A stretch of 64,000 bases of DNA from Saprospiraceae bacterium (GTDB taxonomy: Bacteria; Bacteroidota; Bacteroidia; Chitinophagales; Saprospiraceae): NCBI GenBank assembly GCA_016714985.1, contig JADKBS010000003.1, positions 434,001-498,000 of the forward strand, read 5' to 3'. The notes beneath the pieces are model-generated. The model did not search any database. It saw only the letters and a program-made list of their open reading frames with translations, and was not told the origin of the DNA. Numbering within the stretch: the first letter of the stretch is position 1; every line of letters begins with the position of its first letter. This document shows positions 35,602-44,106 of the stretch, one piece after another. The translations under genes were made by a program, and so were the position numbers.

Positions 35602-36357
35602 AATATCCAATATAGTACGGTAGAAATCATTGATGGCATCCCAAGTCACGGGCCGCTTTTCCATGCCTTTGGCAATGGCCTCGCAGCGCTGCATTTCAGC
35701 GGCCACGAAGTCGTCGAGCACCTTAACCCGCTGTACTTGCTGGCCTTCCAGCGCCGTTTCCTTTTGTTTCAACAAATCCAGGATGGCTTGGTGGACGGGC
35801 GCATTGCCCTGCACCAGCGGCAGTAGTTCGTAAAAATCAATCGGTGGCGGCGTACCCTTTTCGGCAATCCAAACCGCCGACAGCACGGGCCGCAGCACGT
35901 AGAAATACTTTTTGATTTTCACAGTTGGCTCCTGAAACTCCTTCTCCAACATGCTCGTGGCGATGCCGAGGTAGTGGAAGATGACCTTTTTCGGCTGAAA
36001 ATAGCCGAGTGCCAATTCCCAAAGCGCATCGGTGAACGGCTTGTTTTCGATGTAAACAATGGGCGAACTCAACCACTCATACACCGTGGAATTGGAGGCG
36101 TGCATCAGCCGCAGGAACTTGCGGAAATCCCAGCCGTTGCCGTCGAGTAGGTCGTTTGGCATCACCCGCACATTGTCCTCGCCCTCGTTGACGGAGAGGT
36201 ACCATTCCCGTGGGTGCAGGTAGATGAAGCGGATGTCGAAGTCGCTATCGGGCGAGGGAAAGCCCCAGGCCCGGCTGCCGCTCTCGCAGGCGTAGCGGAT
36301 TTGGATGCCCTTGTCTTGTTCGATTTGGGTCAGTAGGTCGAGGATGGTTGGATTCAT
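35596..36357 (-). CDS. RlaP-like predicted nucleotidyltransferase (COG3541), copy 2
   Basis: 253 aa. Same catalytic pattern as its neighbour: CESGSRAWGFPSPDSDFDIR (GS-x-A-x-G ... SD-x-D) near residue 25-45, then IYLHPREWYLSV and a helical C-terminal part shorter than copy 1 (254 versus ~354 aa). The divergence of the two suggests an old duplication or two subfamilies acting together. Likely co-transcribed with copy 1 across the palindrome. Confidence 0.8.
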   Translation of the reverse strand: MNPTILDLLTQIEQDKGIQIRYACESGSRAWGFPSPDSDFDIRFIYLHPREWYLSVNEGEDNVRVMPNDLLDGNGWDFRKFLRLMHASNSTVYEWLSSPIVYIENKPFTDALWELALGYFQPKKVIFHYLGIATSMLEKEFQEPTVKIKKYFYVLRPVLSAVWIAEKGTPPPIDFYELLPLVQGNAPVHQAILDLLKQKETALEGQQVQRVKVLDDFVAAEMQRCEAIAKGMEKRPVTWDAINDFYRTILDIR

Positions 36358-36510
36358 GCTGCAATTTTCGGGAGAAATGGGGAAGGGGGGAGAAAAGTTT
36401 CAAGGGGGCGGGGAATTTGATGAGCCTTTGTCCAGACACTGTCTGGATGTTCCCTTTATAAATCCACTTAGATTGATAGGAAAGGCTTAGGCCATTTCAT
36501 GTAGTTAAGC

Positions 36511-36918
36511 TCATTGCAAAAGCAGCTTCTCAAAATCCACCCAATGAATAATTTGGGTCTCTCCAAACGGGTTCAGTACCAATAAATCTTCATCCTCTGT
36601 CAAAAGATAGTCCACCGAAAAATCCTTGCAGATGGCCAGCAAATAATCATCTTCAGGGTCTCGGCAAACTCGTATCTCAGTTGTAGCAGAAACCAAGTCC
36701 AAACGCTGGCCGAGGATTTCGAGGAATTGGTTTACATCCTTTATGGTGAGGAATTTTTTCAGTCGAGGCCTATTCGCAACATCCCTGATTTCTTCTATAA
36801 GTTCCTGACTGCCAAGGATTTGAACGTCAGGATTGCCAATGACAAGCGCAAGCCGTTCACGGGTTCGTTCGCTGATAAGTGCCCGCACCCAAAGGTTGGT
36901 GTCAATCAGAATACGCAT
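36511..36918 (-). CDS. PIN-domain toxin (COG1569 type)
   Basis: 135-aa PIN nuclease. Acidic residues of the PIN site are visible: MRILIDTNLWVRAL (D6), an Asp/Glu pair in the middle (SQELIEEIRDV), and CRDPEDDYLLAI near residue 85, then YLLTEDEDLL. Family members cleave RNA, often tRNA, in toxin-antitoxin pairs. Starts three bases after the stop of the antitoxin-like gene upstream, a typical arrangement. Confidence 0.85.
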   Translation of the reverse strand: MRILIDTNLWVRALISERTRERLALVIGNPDVQILGSQELIEEIRDVANRPRLKKFLTIKDVNQFLEILGQRLDLVSATTEIRVCRDPEDDYLLAICKDFSVDYLLTEDEDLLVLNPFGETQIIHWVDFEKLLLQ

Positions 36919-36921
36919 TGC

Positions 36922-37152
36922 CTATTTTTTCGCTTGCCTGCTTTTGCGGACGGCCTTCACCTCGCCGATGATTTCATCCATGCCGATTTCTGGCACATCG
37001 GGTAGTTGTTTGGAAAGTGCCAGCCACTGTTCCAAAGAGATTTCTGCCCGCAGTTTCTTGGTAATCTCGATTTTCTCCCGCTTGGGCAGTTGGGCGAGTA
37101 GGCTATAAAGCTGTTCGAGCGAAATCTGGGTCTGCAAGGAAAGGCTGGTCAT
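36922..37152 (-). CDS. Antitoxin partner of the PIN toxin
   Basis: 76 aa from ATG 37152 (MTSLSLQTQISLEQLY); the longer frame from 37242 covers the promoter of the divergent gene and is unlikely. Mostly helical with a basic tail (VRKSRQAKK). No clear DNA-binding fold by eye, but size, order (antitoxin first) and 3-base gap to the PIN gene point to an antitoxin. Confidence 0.7.
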   Translation of the reverse strand: MTSLSLQTQISLEQLYSLLAQLPKREKIEITKKLRAEISLEQWLALSKQLPDVPEIGMDEIIGEVKAVRKSRQAKK

Positions 37153-37291
37153 GCGATGGTGGTTGATTTTTTTCCAAAGGTAGGGTTTTTTGGGGATTGG
37201 AACAAAGGGAAAGGGTGTAGTTTTGCAGGTGGGGAGGCTCAAATTTACTCCAATCTTTTTCTTTCCTAATTTTGTTGAAAATCAACCCAAC

Positions 37292-37513
37292 ATGGCAGAC
37301 CTGATTTTAGAAATCACAAAACTGAGCATCGCTGACCGGATAAAACTGGTGCAGGAGATACTTTCAACGGTGGCAAAAGATGTTGAGAATCAAGATTTTG
37401 GATTTGTTGATGAGATGCTCGCAGAAGCAGAGGCTGATATTGCAGCCGGGAGGGTTTATACTTCTGAAGAAGCAAAAGTGGAACTGGAGAAATGGCTAAA
37501 GGAGCGCAGCTAA
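37292..37513 (+). CDS. Putative addiction module antitoxin, orphan
   Basis: 73 aa from ATG 37292 (MADLILEITKLSIADRIKLV), matching the 'putative addiction module component' family that normally precedes a RelE/ParE toxin. Here no toxin follows: the next 150 bases have no such frame, and an IS256-family element begins at 37667. A similar leader (GGGAAAGGGTGTAGTTTTGC) is found at 37207, before this gene, and again at 37617, before the IS, suggesting a broken duplication. Confidence 0.7.
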   Translation: MADLILEITKLSIADRIKLVQEILSTVAKDVENQDFGFVDEMLAEAEADIAAGRVYTSEEAKVELEKWLKERS

Positions 37514-37616
37514 TCTGGTCGAATTCGACCAGATTAGGGTTCTGAATGGGCTTGAAATTTTGTGCTGCCTTACTTGTGGAGCAATAGGAAAAGTGAGCCG
37601 GGATGCTTGGGAGTGG

Positions 37617-37656
37617 AGGGAAAGGGTGTAGTTTTGCGGGCGGGGAGCCGCAAGTT
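37617..37656 (+). repeat. Second copy of the leader found at 37207-37244
   Basis: GGGAAAGGGTGTAGTTTTGC plus a further ~18 similar bases recur 410 bp apart, once upstream of the addiction-module gene and once right before the IS insertion site. The second copy may have belonged to a promoter now cut off by the IS. Confidence 0.6.
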
Positions 37657-37666
37657 GCGCTATACT

Positions 37667-39143
37667 GAGACTGTTCTAAAAAGTGTGTCAAAGTTAAATT
37701 CATAGCTTAGAACTTTGCGCATGAAAAAAATCAAGGGTAAGCAAGCAGTAGATTCACCAACTGAGTCCTTCGATTACGAGGGCTTTGAGAAGGAGGCGAT
37801 AGGCCGCCTCAACGGAGGGGCCAGCCTTGTGGGGCCCGATGGGGTGCTGACGGGCCTGATACAGCGGCTGGTGAACGTAGCGCTCTCTGGCGAGGCGGAC
37901 AGCCACATCCGAGAGGAGAAGGCTGGCGGGCGTGCCAACCGCCGCAACGGGCACACGTCGAAGGTGCTGGACACGGAGCTCGGCCCGGTGCCGATAAGCC
38001 CGCCACGGGACAGAGCCGGGAGCTTCGAGCCGCAGCTTGTCGGGAAGTGGGAGCGTCAGCTGGGCACGGGGCTGGACAAACAGATACTGACGATGTACGC
38101 CAACGGCAACAGCTACGGGGACATCCAGCACCAGGTCAAGCAGTTGTACGGGCTGGACTACAGCCCCGCCTCGATAGCCGAGGTGACGGAGCAGGTCTGG
38201 GCCGAGGTGGTGGACTGGCAGCAGCGCCCCCTGAAGCCGTTCTACGCCGCCATCTTCCTAGACGGGATATGGTTCACGAGCCGGGAGGGCGGCAAGTCCG
38301 CAAAGAAGGTGGTGTACTCGGTGTACGGCGTCAACGCCGAGGGGGAGCGGGAGGTGCTGGGCATCTACATCCGTGACACGGAGGGCGCAGGCGAGTGGGG
38401 CCGGGTACTGCAGGACCTCAAAAAGCGTGGGGTGGAGGACGTGCTGTTCTACTGCGTGGACGGGCTTGCGGGCTTCGGGGAGGCGATACTGGAGGTCTTC
38501 CCCCAGTCCTTCGTCCAGCGCTGCATCGTCCACATGGTGCGCAGCAGCACGAGGTTCGTCGCCGAGAAGGACATCAAGGCGCTGTGCGCAGACCTGCGCC
38601 GCATCTACGCCGCTGCGGACGAGCAGCAGGCAAGTGCGGCACTGGACGGCTTCCGGGAGAAGTGGGACAAGAAGTACCCGGAGGTGGCCAAGGCGTGGGA
38701 AAGGGACTGGGGGGAACTGACGCCGTTCCTCGACTTCGGCGAGCACACCCGGCGCATGATATACACCACGAACGCCGTGGAGGCCCTGCACAGGCAGCTG
38801 CGCAAGGTGACGAAAACAAAGGGCTCTTGGGTGAACGACAAGGCGCTGCTCAAGCAGATTTACCTGATACTGACCTACGGCAGGGGCGGCTGGGACCGGA
38901 AGGTGTTCAACTGGAACGCCATCAGCCGGGAACTGGTCGAACGCTTTGGCGAGCGGTTCACGAAGCACCTGTAGGAGTGCCGTGGCACCGTTTACCACAA
39001 TTTCAACAGCCATCGGCGCTTAAAAATTGCCTTCGGCTTTTTGCGCCGGGCCATTGAAATGTGGAAAACGGTTCTGGAAGGGCCTTGGGACAAGGTAATT
39101 ATTTCTTAATCGAATTAGCTTGACACACTTTTCTGAACATTCC
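37667..39143 (+). mobile_element. IS256-family insertion sequence (1477 bp), complete
   Basis: Imperfect terminal inverted repeats of ~25 bp: GAGACTGTTCTAAAAAGTGT at 37667 against GGAATGTTCAGAAAAGTGTG read inward from 39143. A 9-bp target duplication CGCTATACT flanks it (37658-37666 and 39144-39152). Contains one full transposase gene and a ~170-bp non-coding tail. The gene is much richer in GC than the host around it. Intact ends and target duplication imply a recent insertion. Confidence 0.92.
37721..38974 (+). CDS. IS256 family transposase
   Basis: 417 aa from ATG 37721 (MKKIKGKQAVDS; a TTG two codons before is possible). DDE transposase of the mutator/IS256 class: first Asp in YAAIFLDGIWFTSREGG near residue 185, second Asp in VLFYCVDGLAGFGEA near residue 245, the CIVHMVRSS C-x2-H element, and the catalytic Glu within IYTTNAVEALHRQLRKV near residue 355. 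Length is normal (~400). Mobilises its own IS by a copy-paste or cut-paste route. Confidence 0.95.
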   Translation: MKKIKGKQAVDSPTESFDYEGFEKEAIGRLNGGASLVGPDGVLTGLIQRLVNVALSGEADSHIREEKAGGRANRRNGHTSKVLDTELGPVPISPPRDRAGSFEPQLVGKWERQLGTGLDKQILTMYANGNSYGDIQHQVKQLYGLDYSPASIAEVTEQVWAEVVDWQQRPLKPFYAAIFLDGIWFTSREGGKSAKKVVYSVYGVNAEGEREVLGIYIRDTEGAGEWGRVLQDLKKRGVEDVLFYCVDGLAGFGEAILEVFPQSFVQRCIVHMVRSSTRFVAEKDIKALCADLRRIYAAADEQQASAALDGFREKWDKKYPEVAKAWERDWGELTPFLDFGEHTRRMIYTTNAVEALHRQLRKVTKTKGSWVNDKALLKQIYLILTYGRGGWDRKVFNWNAISRELVERFGERFTKHL

Positions 39144-39241
39144 CGCTATACTAAACTTGCTACATCTAGAATGAATTTTAATATCCACATTTTTTGAAGC
39201 AGTCTCGCTAGTGGTTTCTAACTCACCACTGACTACAATCT

Positions 39242-40471
39242 CTATTTTTTCCTTTTCCCTTTTTTTCTAAACGCAAACACACCAGTAGCTTTTTCGTTTT
39301 TCCCCGTCAAGATGAAATACTCCTCGTTGATTTTTCCGATTGAATAAACTCCTGAAATGGTTGCCCTGTCGAACGTATTTACCCATTTAGTTTTCCCGTT
39401 CCAATTTATTTCAAAAACAACCGAATACTCATTAAATGCTGATTTGGCGAAATCACCATCACGAGAAGTAGAATACCCAAGCATGACTACTCCTCTTTTG
39501 GTTGCTACACAATCCCAGAAAGAGTCAGTATTTGTGCCACCATATCTTTTAATCCATTCTATTTTAAGTTGTTTGCTTATTTTACATACGAACAAATCTT
39601 CATCCCATTCATCCTCGTTATCTTCCTCTTCCTCTTCCTTATCATATCGAGACTTAGGCTTCCCAAAATCAGGAGAATCCGTTGTGCCGAAAAGTAAGAA
39701 TCCACCGTCTGGGCTTGGGACTATTTTCTCTGCGCCCTCATAGCCAATTCCCCCAATTTCCTTCGAACCGATTAAAGTGCCATCAAGTGTAAGCTGCGCC
39801 AGTATTACCTGGCCGTTTTCCTCATCCTCTGCCTCTTTGTCATAAATAAAACTATATCCTGAAAGCAGTAATTGTCCATCGGCTAATTGAACAACATCAG
39901 TTATTTTGTCAGTACCGGAGCCTCCGATTGTTTTTTCCCATAGTGTTTTGCCATGCTCATCTATTCGCACTATCCATGCGTCATAATTCCTGCTCTCTAA
40001 ATCGTTTGTGCCAGAATTAAATAATCCAGCAAGTATGTAGCCTTTTTCTTTGAGTTCATAAATCTTGCTCAAGCCACAAAAAATACCTTTAGAATATATC
40101 TGCTCCCATATCAACTCACCGTTTTTATCAAACTTTGCAAGTCTAGACTTACTGGCTCTATATGGTGGGTCAAAATTATGTTCCCATGAACCCAATACCA
40201 AAAAGCCGCCATCTTTGTCTACAATAACATCCAAGGCATAATCACGCCCCTTTGTTCCCATACTTTTTTGCCAAAGTATGGCTCCGGTTTTATCAACCCT
40301 AACCAGCAGCCAATCATCCCCTCCGCCGACAAGCACACAAGTGCTATCATGCAATGGAGCAACTGCGTGGAAATCACCTTTGAATGAAAAATTCGACCAG
40401 AGTAAAGTCTGTGCCGTACAACTTGATATTACCCCATGAAGTAGGATGAAGAAAAGGATGTTTAGTTTCAT
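39242..40471 (-). CDS. Beta-propeller-like (lipo)protein
   Basis: 409 aa from ATG 40471. Export signal MKLNILFFILLHGVISSCTA ends in a lipobox-like ISSC, so it may be a lipoprotein. Five to seven repeats of the type 'DKTGAILWQKSMG', 'DEHGKTLWEKTIGG', 'SPDGGFLLFGTTD' indicate a beta-propeller related to the type IX cargo at 17178-18695, but without a sorting tail. A very acidic insert (KEEEEEDNEDEWDEDL) lies near residue 290. Function unknown. Sits just past the IS target duplication, transcribed toward it; its AT content is higher than average. Confidence 0.65.
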   Translation of the reverse strand: MKLNILFFILLHGVISSCTAQTLLWSNFSFKGDFHAVAPLHDSTCVLVGGGDDWLLVRVDKTGAILWQKSMGTKGRDYALDVIVDKDGGFLVLGSWEHNFDPPYRASKSRLAKFDKNGELIWEQIYSKGIFCGLSKIYELKEKGYILAGLFNSGTNDLESRNYDAWIVRIDEHGKTLWEKTIGGSGTDKITDVVQLADGQLLLSGYSFIYDKEAEDEENGQVILAQLTLDGTLIGSKEIGGIGYEGAEKIVPSPDGGFLLFGTTDSPDFGKPKSRYDKEEEEEDNEDEWDEDLFVCKISKQLKIEWIKRYGGTNTDSFWDCVATKRGVVMLGYSTSRDGDFAKSAFNEYSVVFEINWNGKTKWVNTFDRATISGVYSIGKINEEYFILTGKNEKATGVFAFRKKGKRKK

Positions 40472-40545
40472 TAGCTTTATTTTGAGCATTTAAAAACGAG
40501 AACGAGGGATAGATAGGGGTTGGTTGGCAGATGATGTAGAGAACA

Positions 40546-40899
40546 TTAATACCTCACCAATCGCTCCTCATAAAACTCCACCAAGCCAGCCCCGTCCTCA
40601 AATAGCGCTTGCACTTGCAGCAGGTGTTTTTCAAACTGCGCCAATAGTTCAGCGTTGCTGAGATTACCCATACGGAGCAAAAGGACACAAGGAGGAGCGC
40701 CCTTCACCAAAAAGCGGTCAAAAAAATCGGAATCTTTCGTGATAATCGTCCTTCCTTCGGCTTTTGCGATTCGGCGAATCGCCTCGTCGTCCAAGAAATA
40801 GCCATCAGGATAACGGGAGGTATGGTTGGCGTCGAAACCCTTGCCGGAAAGGAATTTCGCCAGCCTCGGCGGTAGTTGTGTGTCAACAAGAAATTTCAT
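40546..40899 (-). CDS. DUF5615 family PIN-like protein (toxin)
   Basis: 117 aa, opening MKFLVDTQLPPRLAKFL and the central GRTIITKDSDFFDRFL are the DUF5615 (Mut7-C-like PIN) signature with conserved Asp residues. In many genomes such genes follow a DUF433 gene and are thought to be toxin or nuclease components. The DUF433 gene here ends 7 bases upstream. Confidence 0.85.
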   Translation of the reverse strand: MKFLVDTQLPPRLAKFLSGKGFDANHTSRYPDGYFLDDEAIRRIAKAEGRTIITKDSDFFDRFLVKGAPPCVLLLRMGNLSNAELLAQFEKHLLQVQALFEDGAGLVEFYEERLVRY

Positions 40900-40906
40900 G
40901 TCAGGG

Positions 40907-41140
40907 TCATGCAGCTAATGGAATTACCGACTGCGCATTCGCCATCCTTGCCGCAAACAACAAACAAGCCCGAATATCCTCCTCTTCAATAAACGGGTAG
41001 TCCTCCAAAATCTCCTCGTGCGTCATGCCAGCCGACAGCAGTTCCAGCATCTGCGCCACGGTGAAGCGCATATTGCGGATGGTCGGCTTGCCGTTGCAGA
41101 CTTTCGGATTCAATGTGATGCGTTCGAGTAATGGATTCAT
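40907..41140 (-). CDS. DUF433 family antitoxin, copy 1
   Basis: 77 aa from ATG 41140 (MNPLLERITLNPKVCNGKPT). DUF433 pattern: NP-x-V-C-x-GKP-x-I-R-x-x-RFTV, then LLSAGMTHEEILEDYP and a helical end. Directly followed (7 bases) by DUF5615, the usual antitoxin-toxin order. The longer frame from 41233 overlaps copy 2 and is not favoured. Confidence 0.85.
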   Translation of the reverse strand: MNPLLERITLNPKVCNGKPTIRNMRFTVAQMLELLSAGMTHEEILEDYPFIEEEDIRACLLFAARMANAQSVIPLAA

Positions 41141-41195
41141 TTTCCTAATTTTGATTAACGATTCTGTGATAAATGCAGAGGAAGCACAGTCAGGT

Positions 41196-41432
41196 TCATG
41201 CGGTATGTGCAGCGGTTTCAAGGACCACATCATTGCGAAGGTTATAGCTTGCGAACTGGAAGGCTTCCTTGACGGCCTCTGGCTTCAAATGTGGGTATTT
41301 CTTCAGGATTTCCTGTAGGGATGCACCAGATATAACCAATTCTATCAGGAACTCTACGCTGATTCGAGTGCCCTTGATGATGGGTTTGCCGCCGAGTATT
41401 TTCGGATTGGTTGTGATATATTGGAACTGCAT
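41196..41432 (-). CDS. DUF433 family antitoxin, copy 2
   Basis: 78 aa, MQFQYITTNPKILGGKPIIK then GTRISVEFLIELVISGASLQ and EILKKYPHL: the same family as copy 1, clearly diverged. It has no toxin of its own: 55 bases later begins copy 1, whose product already pairs with the DUF5615 gene. Either a remnant of a second pair or both antitoxins control one toxin. Confidence 0.8.
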   Translation of the reverse strand: MQFQYITTNPKILGGKPIIKGTRISVEFLIELVISGASLQEILKKYPHLKPEAVKEAFQFASYNLRNDVVLETAAHTA

Positions 41433-41525
41433 AGTTTCCTAATTTTGAACAAATATAGCGGATTCGCTGGGAATTGTTTTGATTTGCCCACCGAATCAAA
41501 AAGACTTGACCTAACCAATAAAAAT

Positions 41526-43583
41526 ATGTCCACCAACCTTTCCAACTACTCCTCCGGCTCCTGGCAACCCGCCACCGGCCGCACCCAACCCCTCCACAAC
41601 GCCATCACTGGCGAAGTCATCGCCACAGCAGGCAGCGAGGGGCTTGACTTCCCCGCCATGCTCCACTACGCCCGCACGGTCGGGGGAAAGGCACTGCGGC
41701 GCATGAGCTTCTATGAGCGGGGCCTTATGCTGAAAAAACTGGCGCTCTACCTCCACGAGCGGCGCAAAAGCTATTATCCCCTCAGCTATGCCACGGGCGC
41801 CACCAAGGTGGACTCTTGGGTGGACATTGAGGGCGGCATCGGCACGCTGTTCGCCTACGCCAGCCTGCGCCGTAGGCTCGGCAACGAGACCTTCTTCGTG
41901 GACGGCGAGGTGGTGAAATCCTCCAAAGAGGGCAGCTTCGTCGGGCGGCATATCATGTCGCCACGGCATGGGGTGGCGGTGCATATCAACGCCTTCAACT
42001 TCCCCATCTGGGGGATGCTCGAAAAAATCTCGGTGAACCTGCTGGCCGGGATGCCCGCCATCGTGAAGCCCGCCACGCAGACCTCGTTCCTCACCCATGC
42101 GATGGTGCAGGACATCGTAGCGTCCGGCATCTTGCCCGAAGGGGCGATACAGCTCATCTGCGGCAGCGCCCGTGGCCTGCTCGATTCCGTCACGGGGCAG
42201 GACGTGGTCACTTTCACAGGCAGCGCCGACACGGGCCGGATGCTCAAGTCCACGCCCGCCGTCATCGCCAATTCGGTACCGTTCAACATGGAAGCCGACA
42301 GCCTCAACGCCTGCGTGCTGGGCGCCGATGCCGTGCCGGGCACGCCGGAATTCGATATTTTCATCAAGGAAGTACACCGTGAAATGGTGACGAAGGCCGG
42401 GCAGAAATGTACCGCTATCCGCCGCATTTTGGTGCCGGAAAACCTGTTGGAAGACGTGCAGATTGCGCTCGGCCAAGCCTTGGCGAAGACCACCATCGGC
42501 GACCCGCAGGTGGAGGGCGTGCGCATGGGCAGCCTCGTCGGGCGCTCACAGGTGGACGAAGTGCGGGCAAGGGTGGAAGAGCTTGCCGCCCACACGCCCA
42601 TCGTTTTCGGCAACCTCGACGCCGAGTTCGAGGTCATTGGGGCTGACCGAACAACGGGCGCTTTCTTCTCGCCGATGCTCTTCCTCAACGACGACCCCTT
42701 CCGCAAAACGGCCTCGCACGACATCGAGGTCTTCGGCCCGGTGAGCACCCTCATGCCGTACCGGCACCTCGACGACGCCATCGAACTGGTGAACATGGGC
42801 AAAGGCTCGCTCGTGAGCAGCATCGTCACCGCTAACGAGCGCATTGCCCGGGACTATGTCATCGGCTCGGCGCCCTACCACGGTAGGATATTGGTTCTCA
42901 ACGATTTATGCGCCAAAGAGAGCACGGGCCACGGCTCGCCGCTCCCCTTGCTCAACCACGGCGGCCCCGGCAGGGCGGGCGGCGGCGGAGAGCTTGGCGG
43001 TATGCGCAGCCTCCACCACTACCTCCAGACCACGGCGGTGCAGGGCCACCCGACCTTCCTCACGGCGGTCACGGGGCAGTACCACCAAGGCGGTCGGCAA
43101 ACGGAGAAGGACGTGCACATCTTCCGCAAGCATTTCGAGGAACTGGAAATCGGGGAGACGGTCGTGACGGCCAAGCACACGGTCAGCGAGGCGGACATCA
43201 CCAATTTCGCCAACGTGAGCGGCGACAATTTCTACGCCCATACGGACGCCACGGCGCTCGAAGGCACCATCTTCACGGGCCGGGTGGCGCATGGCTATTT
43301 CATCCTCTCCAAGGCGGCTGGCCTCTTCGTGGATGCGAAAAAAGGCCCCGTGCTGCTCAATTATGGCTTGGACGAATGCCGCTTCACCAAGCCCGTTTAT
43401 CCCGGCATGACCATCGGCGTGCGGCTGACGGTGAAGGAGAAGGTTGACCAAGAGAAAAAAAGCGAGGATGACGTGGCGAAGGGCATCGTGAAGCTGCTCG
43501 TGGATGTCTATGACGAAACAGGCGAGACGGTGGCACTGGCGACGATTTTGACGATGGTGAAGAAGTTGAATCAAACGGCTTAA
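41526..43583 (+). CDS. paaZ: Bifunctional PaaZ: oxepin-CoA hydrolase / aldehyde dehydrogenase
   Basis: 685 aa from ATG 41526 ([14 protein letters not shown]); the earlier start at 41421 is unlikely. N-terminal aldehyde dehydrogenase (residues ~1-515) with catalytic Cys in [13 protein letters not shown] and Glu in NMEADSLN; C-terminal MaoC-like hydratase (~540-685) with [14 protein letters not shown]. In the aerobic phenylacetate route PaaZ opens the oxepin-CoA ring and oxidises the resulting aldehyde. The rest of the paa pathway is not in the window. The last 49 bases before its stop are duplicated at 44047. Confidence 0.92.
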   Translation: MSTNLSNYSSGSWQPATGRTQPLHNAITGEVIATAGSEGLDFPAMLHYARTVGGKALRRMSFYERGLMLKKLALYLHERRKSYYPLSYATGATKVDSWVDIEGGIGTLFAYASLRRRLGNETFFVDGEVVKSSKEGSFVGRHIMSPRHGVAVHINAFNFPIWGMLEKISVNLLAGMPAIVKPATQTSFLTHAMVQDIVASGILPEGAIQLICGSARGLLDSVTGQDVVTFTGSADTGRMLKSTPAVIANSVPFNMEADSLNACVLGADAVPGTPEFDIFIKEVHREMVTKAGQKCTAIRRILVPENLLEDVQIALGQALAKTTIGDPQVEGVRMGSLVGRSQVDEVRARVEELAAHTPIVFGNLDAEFEVIGADRTTGAFFSPMLFLNDDPFRKTASHDIEVFGPVSTLMPYRHLDDAIELVNMGKGSLVSSIVTANERIARDYVIGSAPYHGRILVLNDLCAKESTGHGSPLPLLNHGGPGRAGGGGELGGMRSLHHYLQTTAVQGHPTFLTAVTGQYHQGGRQTEKDVHIFRKHFEELEIGETVVTAKHTVSEADITNFANVSGDNFYAHTDATALEGTIFTGRVAHGYFILSKAAGLFVDAKKGPVLLNYGLDECRFTKPVYPGMTIGVRLTVKEKVDQEKKSEDDVAKGIVKLLVDVYDETGETVALATILTMVKKLNQTA

Positions 43584-43631
43584 AGTTTGACATCCCGTTC
43601 AAAACTTTTTTTTCGTAAAAATTTATCTCAA

Positions 43632-43814
43632 ATGCTAACAAAAGAGACCGTCATTGAGCATATCAAATCGTTGCCTGATAATTTTTCCTTGGATGAACTT
43701 ATGGAAAAACTGTTGTTCTTGTACAAGCTCGAAACCGCATTGGAACAATCCAAAGGCAAGCAAACCACTTCGCACGAGGCAGTTAAAGAACAGTTCAACA
43801 AATGGCTGCAATAA
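43632..43814 (+). CDS. Antitoxin of a ParE-type pair
   Basis: 60 aa from ATG 43632 (MLTKETVIEHIKSLPDNFSL), helical, charged, ends with HEAVKEQFNKWLQ. The last codons overlap the start of the toxin frame by 13 bases (ATG at 43802), the standard arrangement of these antitoxin-toxin pairs. Resembles short DUF2281/Phd-like antitoxins. Intact, whereas its toxin is not. Confidence 0.7.
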   Translation: MLTKETVIEHIKSLPDNFSLDELMEKLLFLYKLETALEQSKGKQTTSHEAVKEQFNKWLQ

Positions 43815-44031
43815 CTTGGACTGACAAGTCCAACGCATCTTCGACAGGATACAGCTTGTTGAATCATTCCCTCGTAGTGGTAGGGTTGTGCCGGAAATGG
43901 GACATCCTGATATTCGGGAGCATATTGTGGGATTTTACCGCTTGGTTTATTACGTTGTTTCCGATAATCAGATTGATATTTTACTGGTTCACCATGCTGG
44001 TCGGCCATTGGATTTGAACCAGTTTTCTTAA
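43802..44031 (+). pseudogene. ParE/RelE-type toxin with internal deletion
   Basis: The first 11 codons (MAAITWTDKSN) match the start of ParE toxins. From base 43834 a different frame reads RIFDRIQLVESFPRSGRVVP, then HIVGFYRLVYYVV, then DILLVHHAGRPLDL and a stop at 44031, which is the normal C-terminal two-thirds of a ParE toxin. The expected helical stretch of ~20-30 residues between them is gone and the frames do not match, so a deletion near 43833 inactivated the toxin. The frame that continues from the ATG (to 44017) encodes an unrelated hydrophobic tail. Confidence 0.85.
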
Positions 44032-44046
44032 ATCAAATGATACTAT

Positions 44047-44101
44047 GACGGTAGCGTTGGCGACGATTTTGACGATGGTGAAGAAGTTGAACCAAGACTA
44101 A
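44047..44101 (+). pseudogene. Second copy of the paaZ 3' end
   Basis: 44047-44095 matches 43526-43574 at 45 of 49 bases; all four differences are synonymous in the paaZ frame ([15 protein letters not shown] in both), and this copy also ends in its own stop (D then TAA at 44099-44101). It is therefore the tail of another paaZ allele, lying on the other side of the toxin-antitoxin cassette. Confidence 0.85.
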
Positions 44102-44106
44102 CCCCC

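Noticed and set aside
41511..42844. Long minus-strand frames over paaZ
   Set aside because: Opposite to conserved aldehyde dehydrogenase motifs; no homology features.
43802..44017. 71-aa hydrophobic 'membrane protein'
   Set aside because: It is the out-of-frame continuation of the broken ParE toxin; the other frame has clear ParE sequence.
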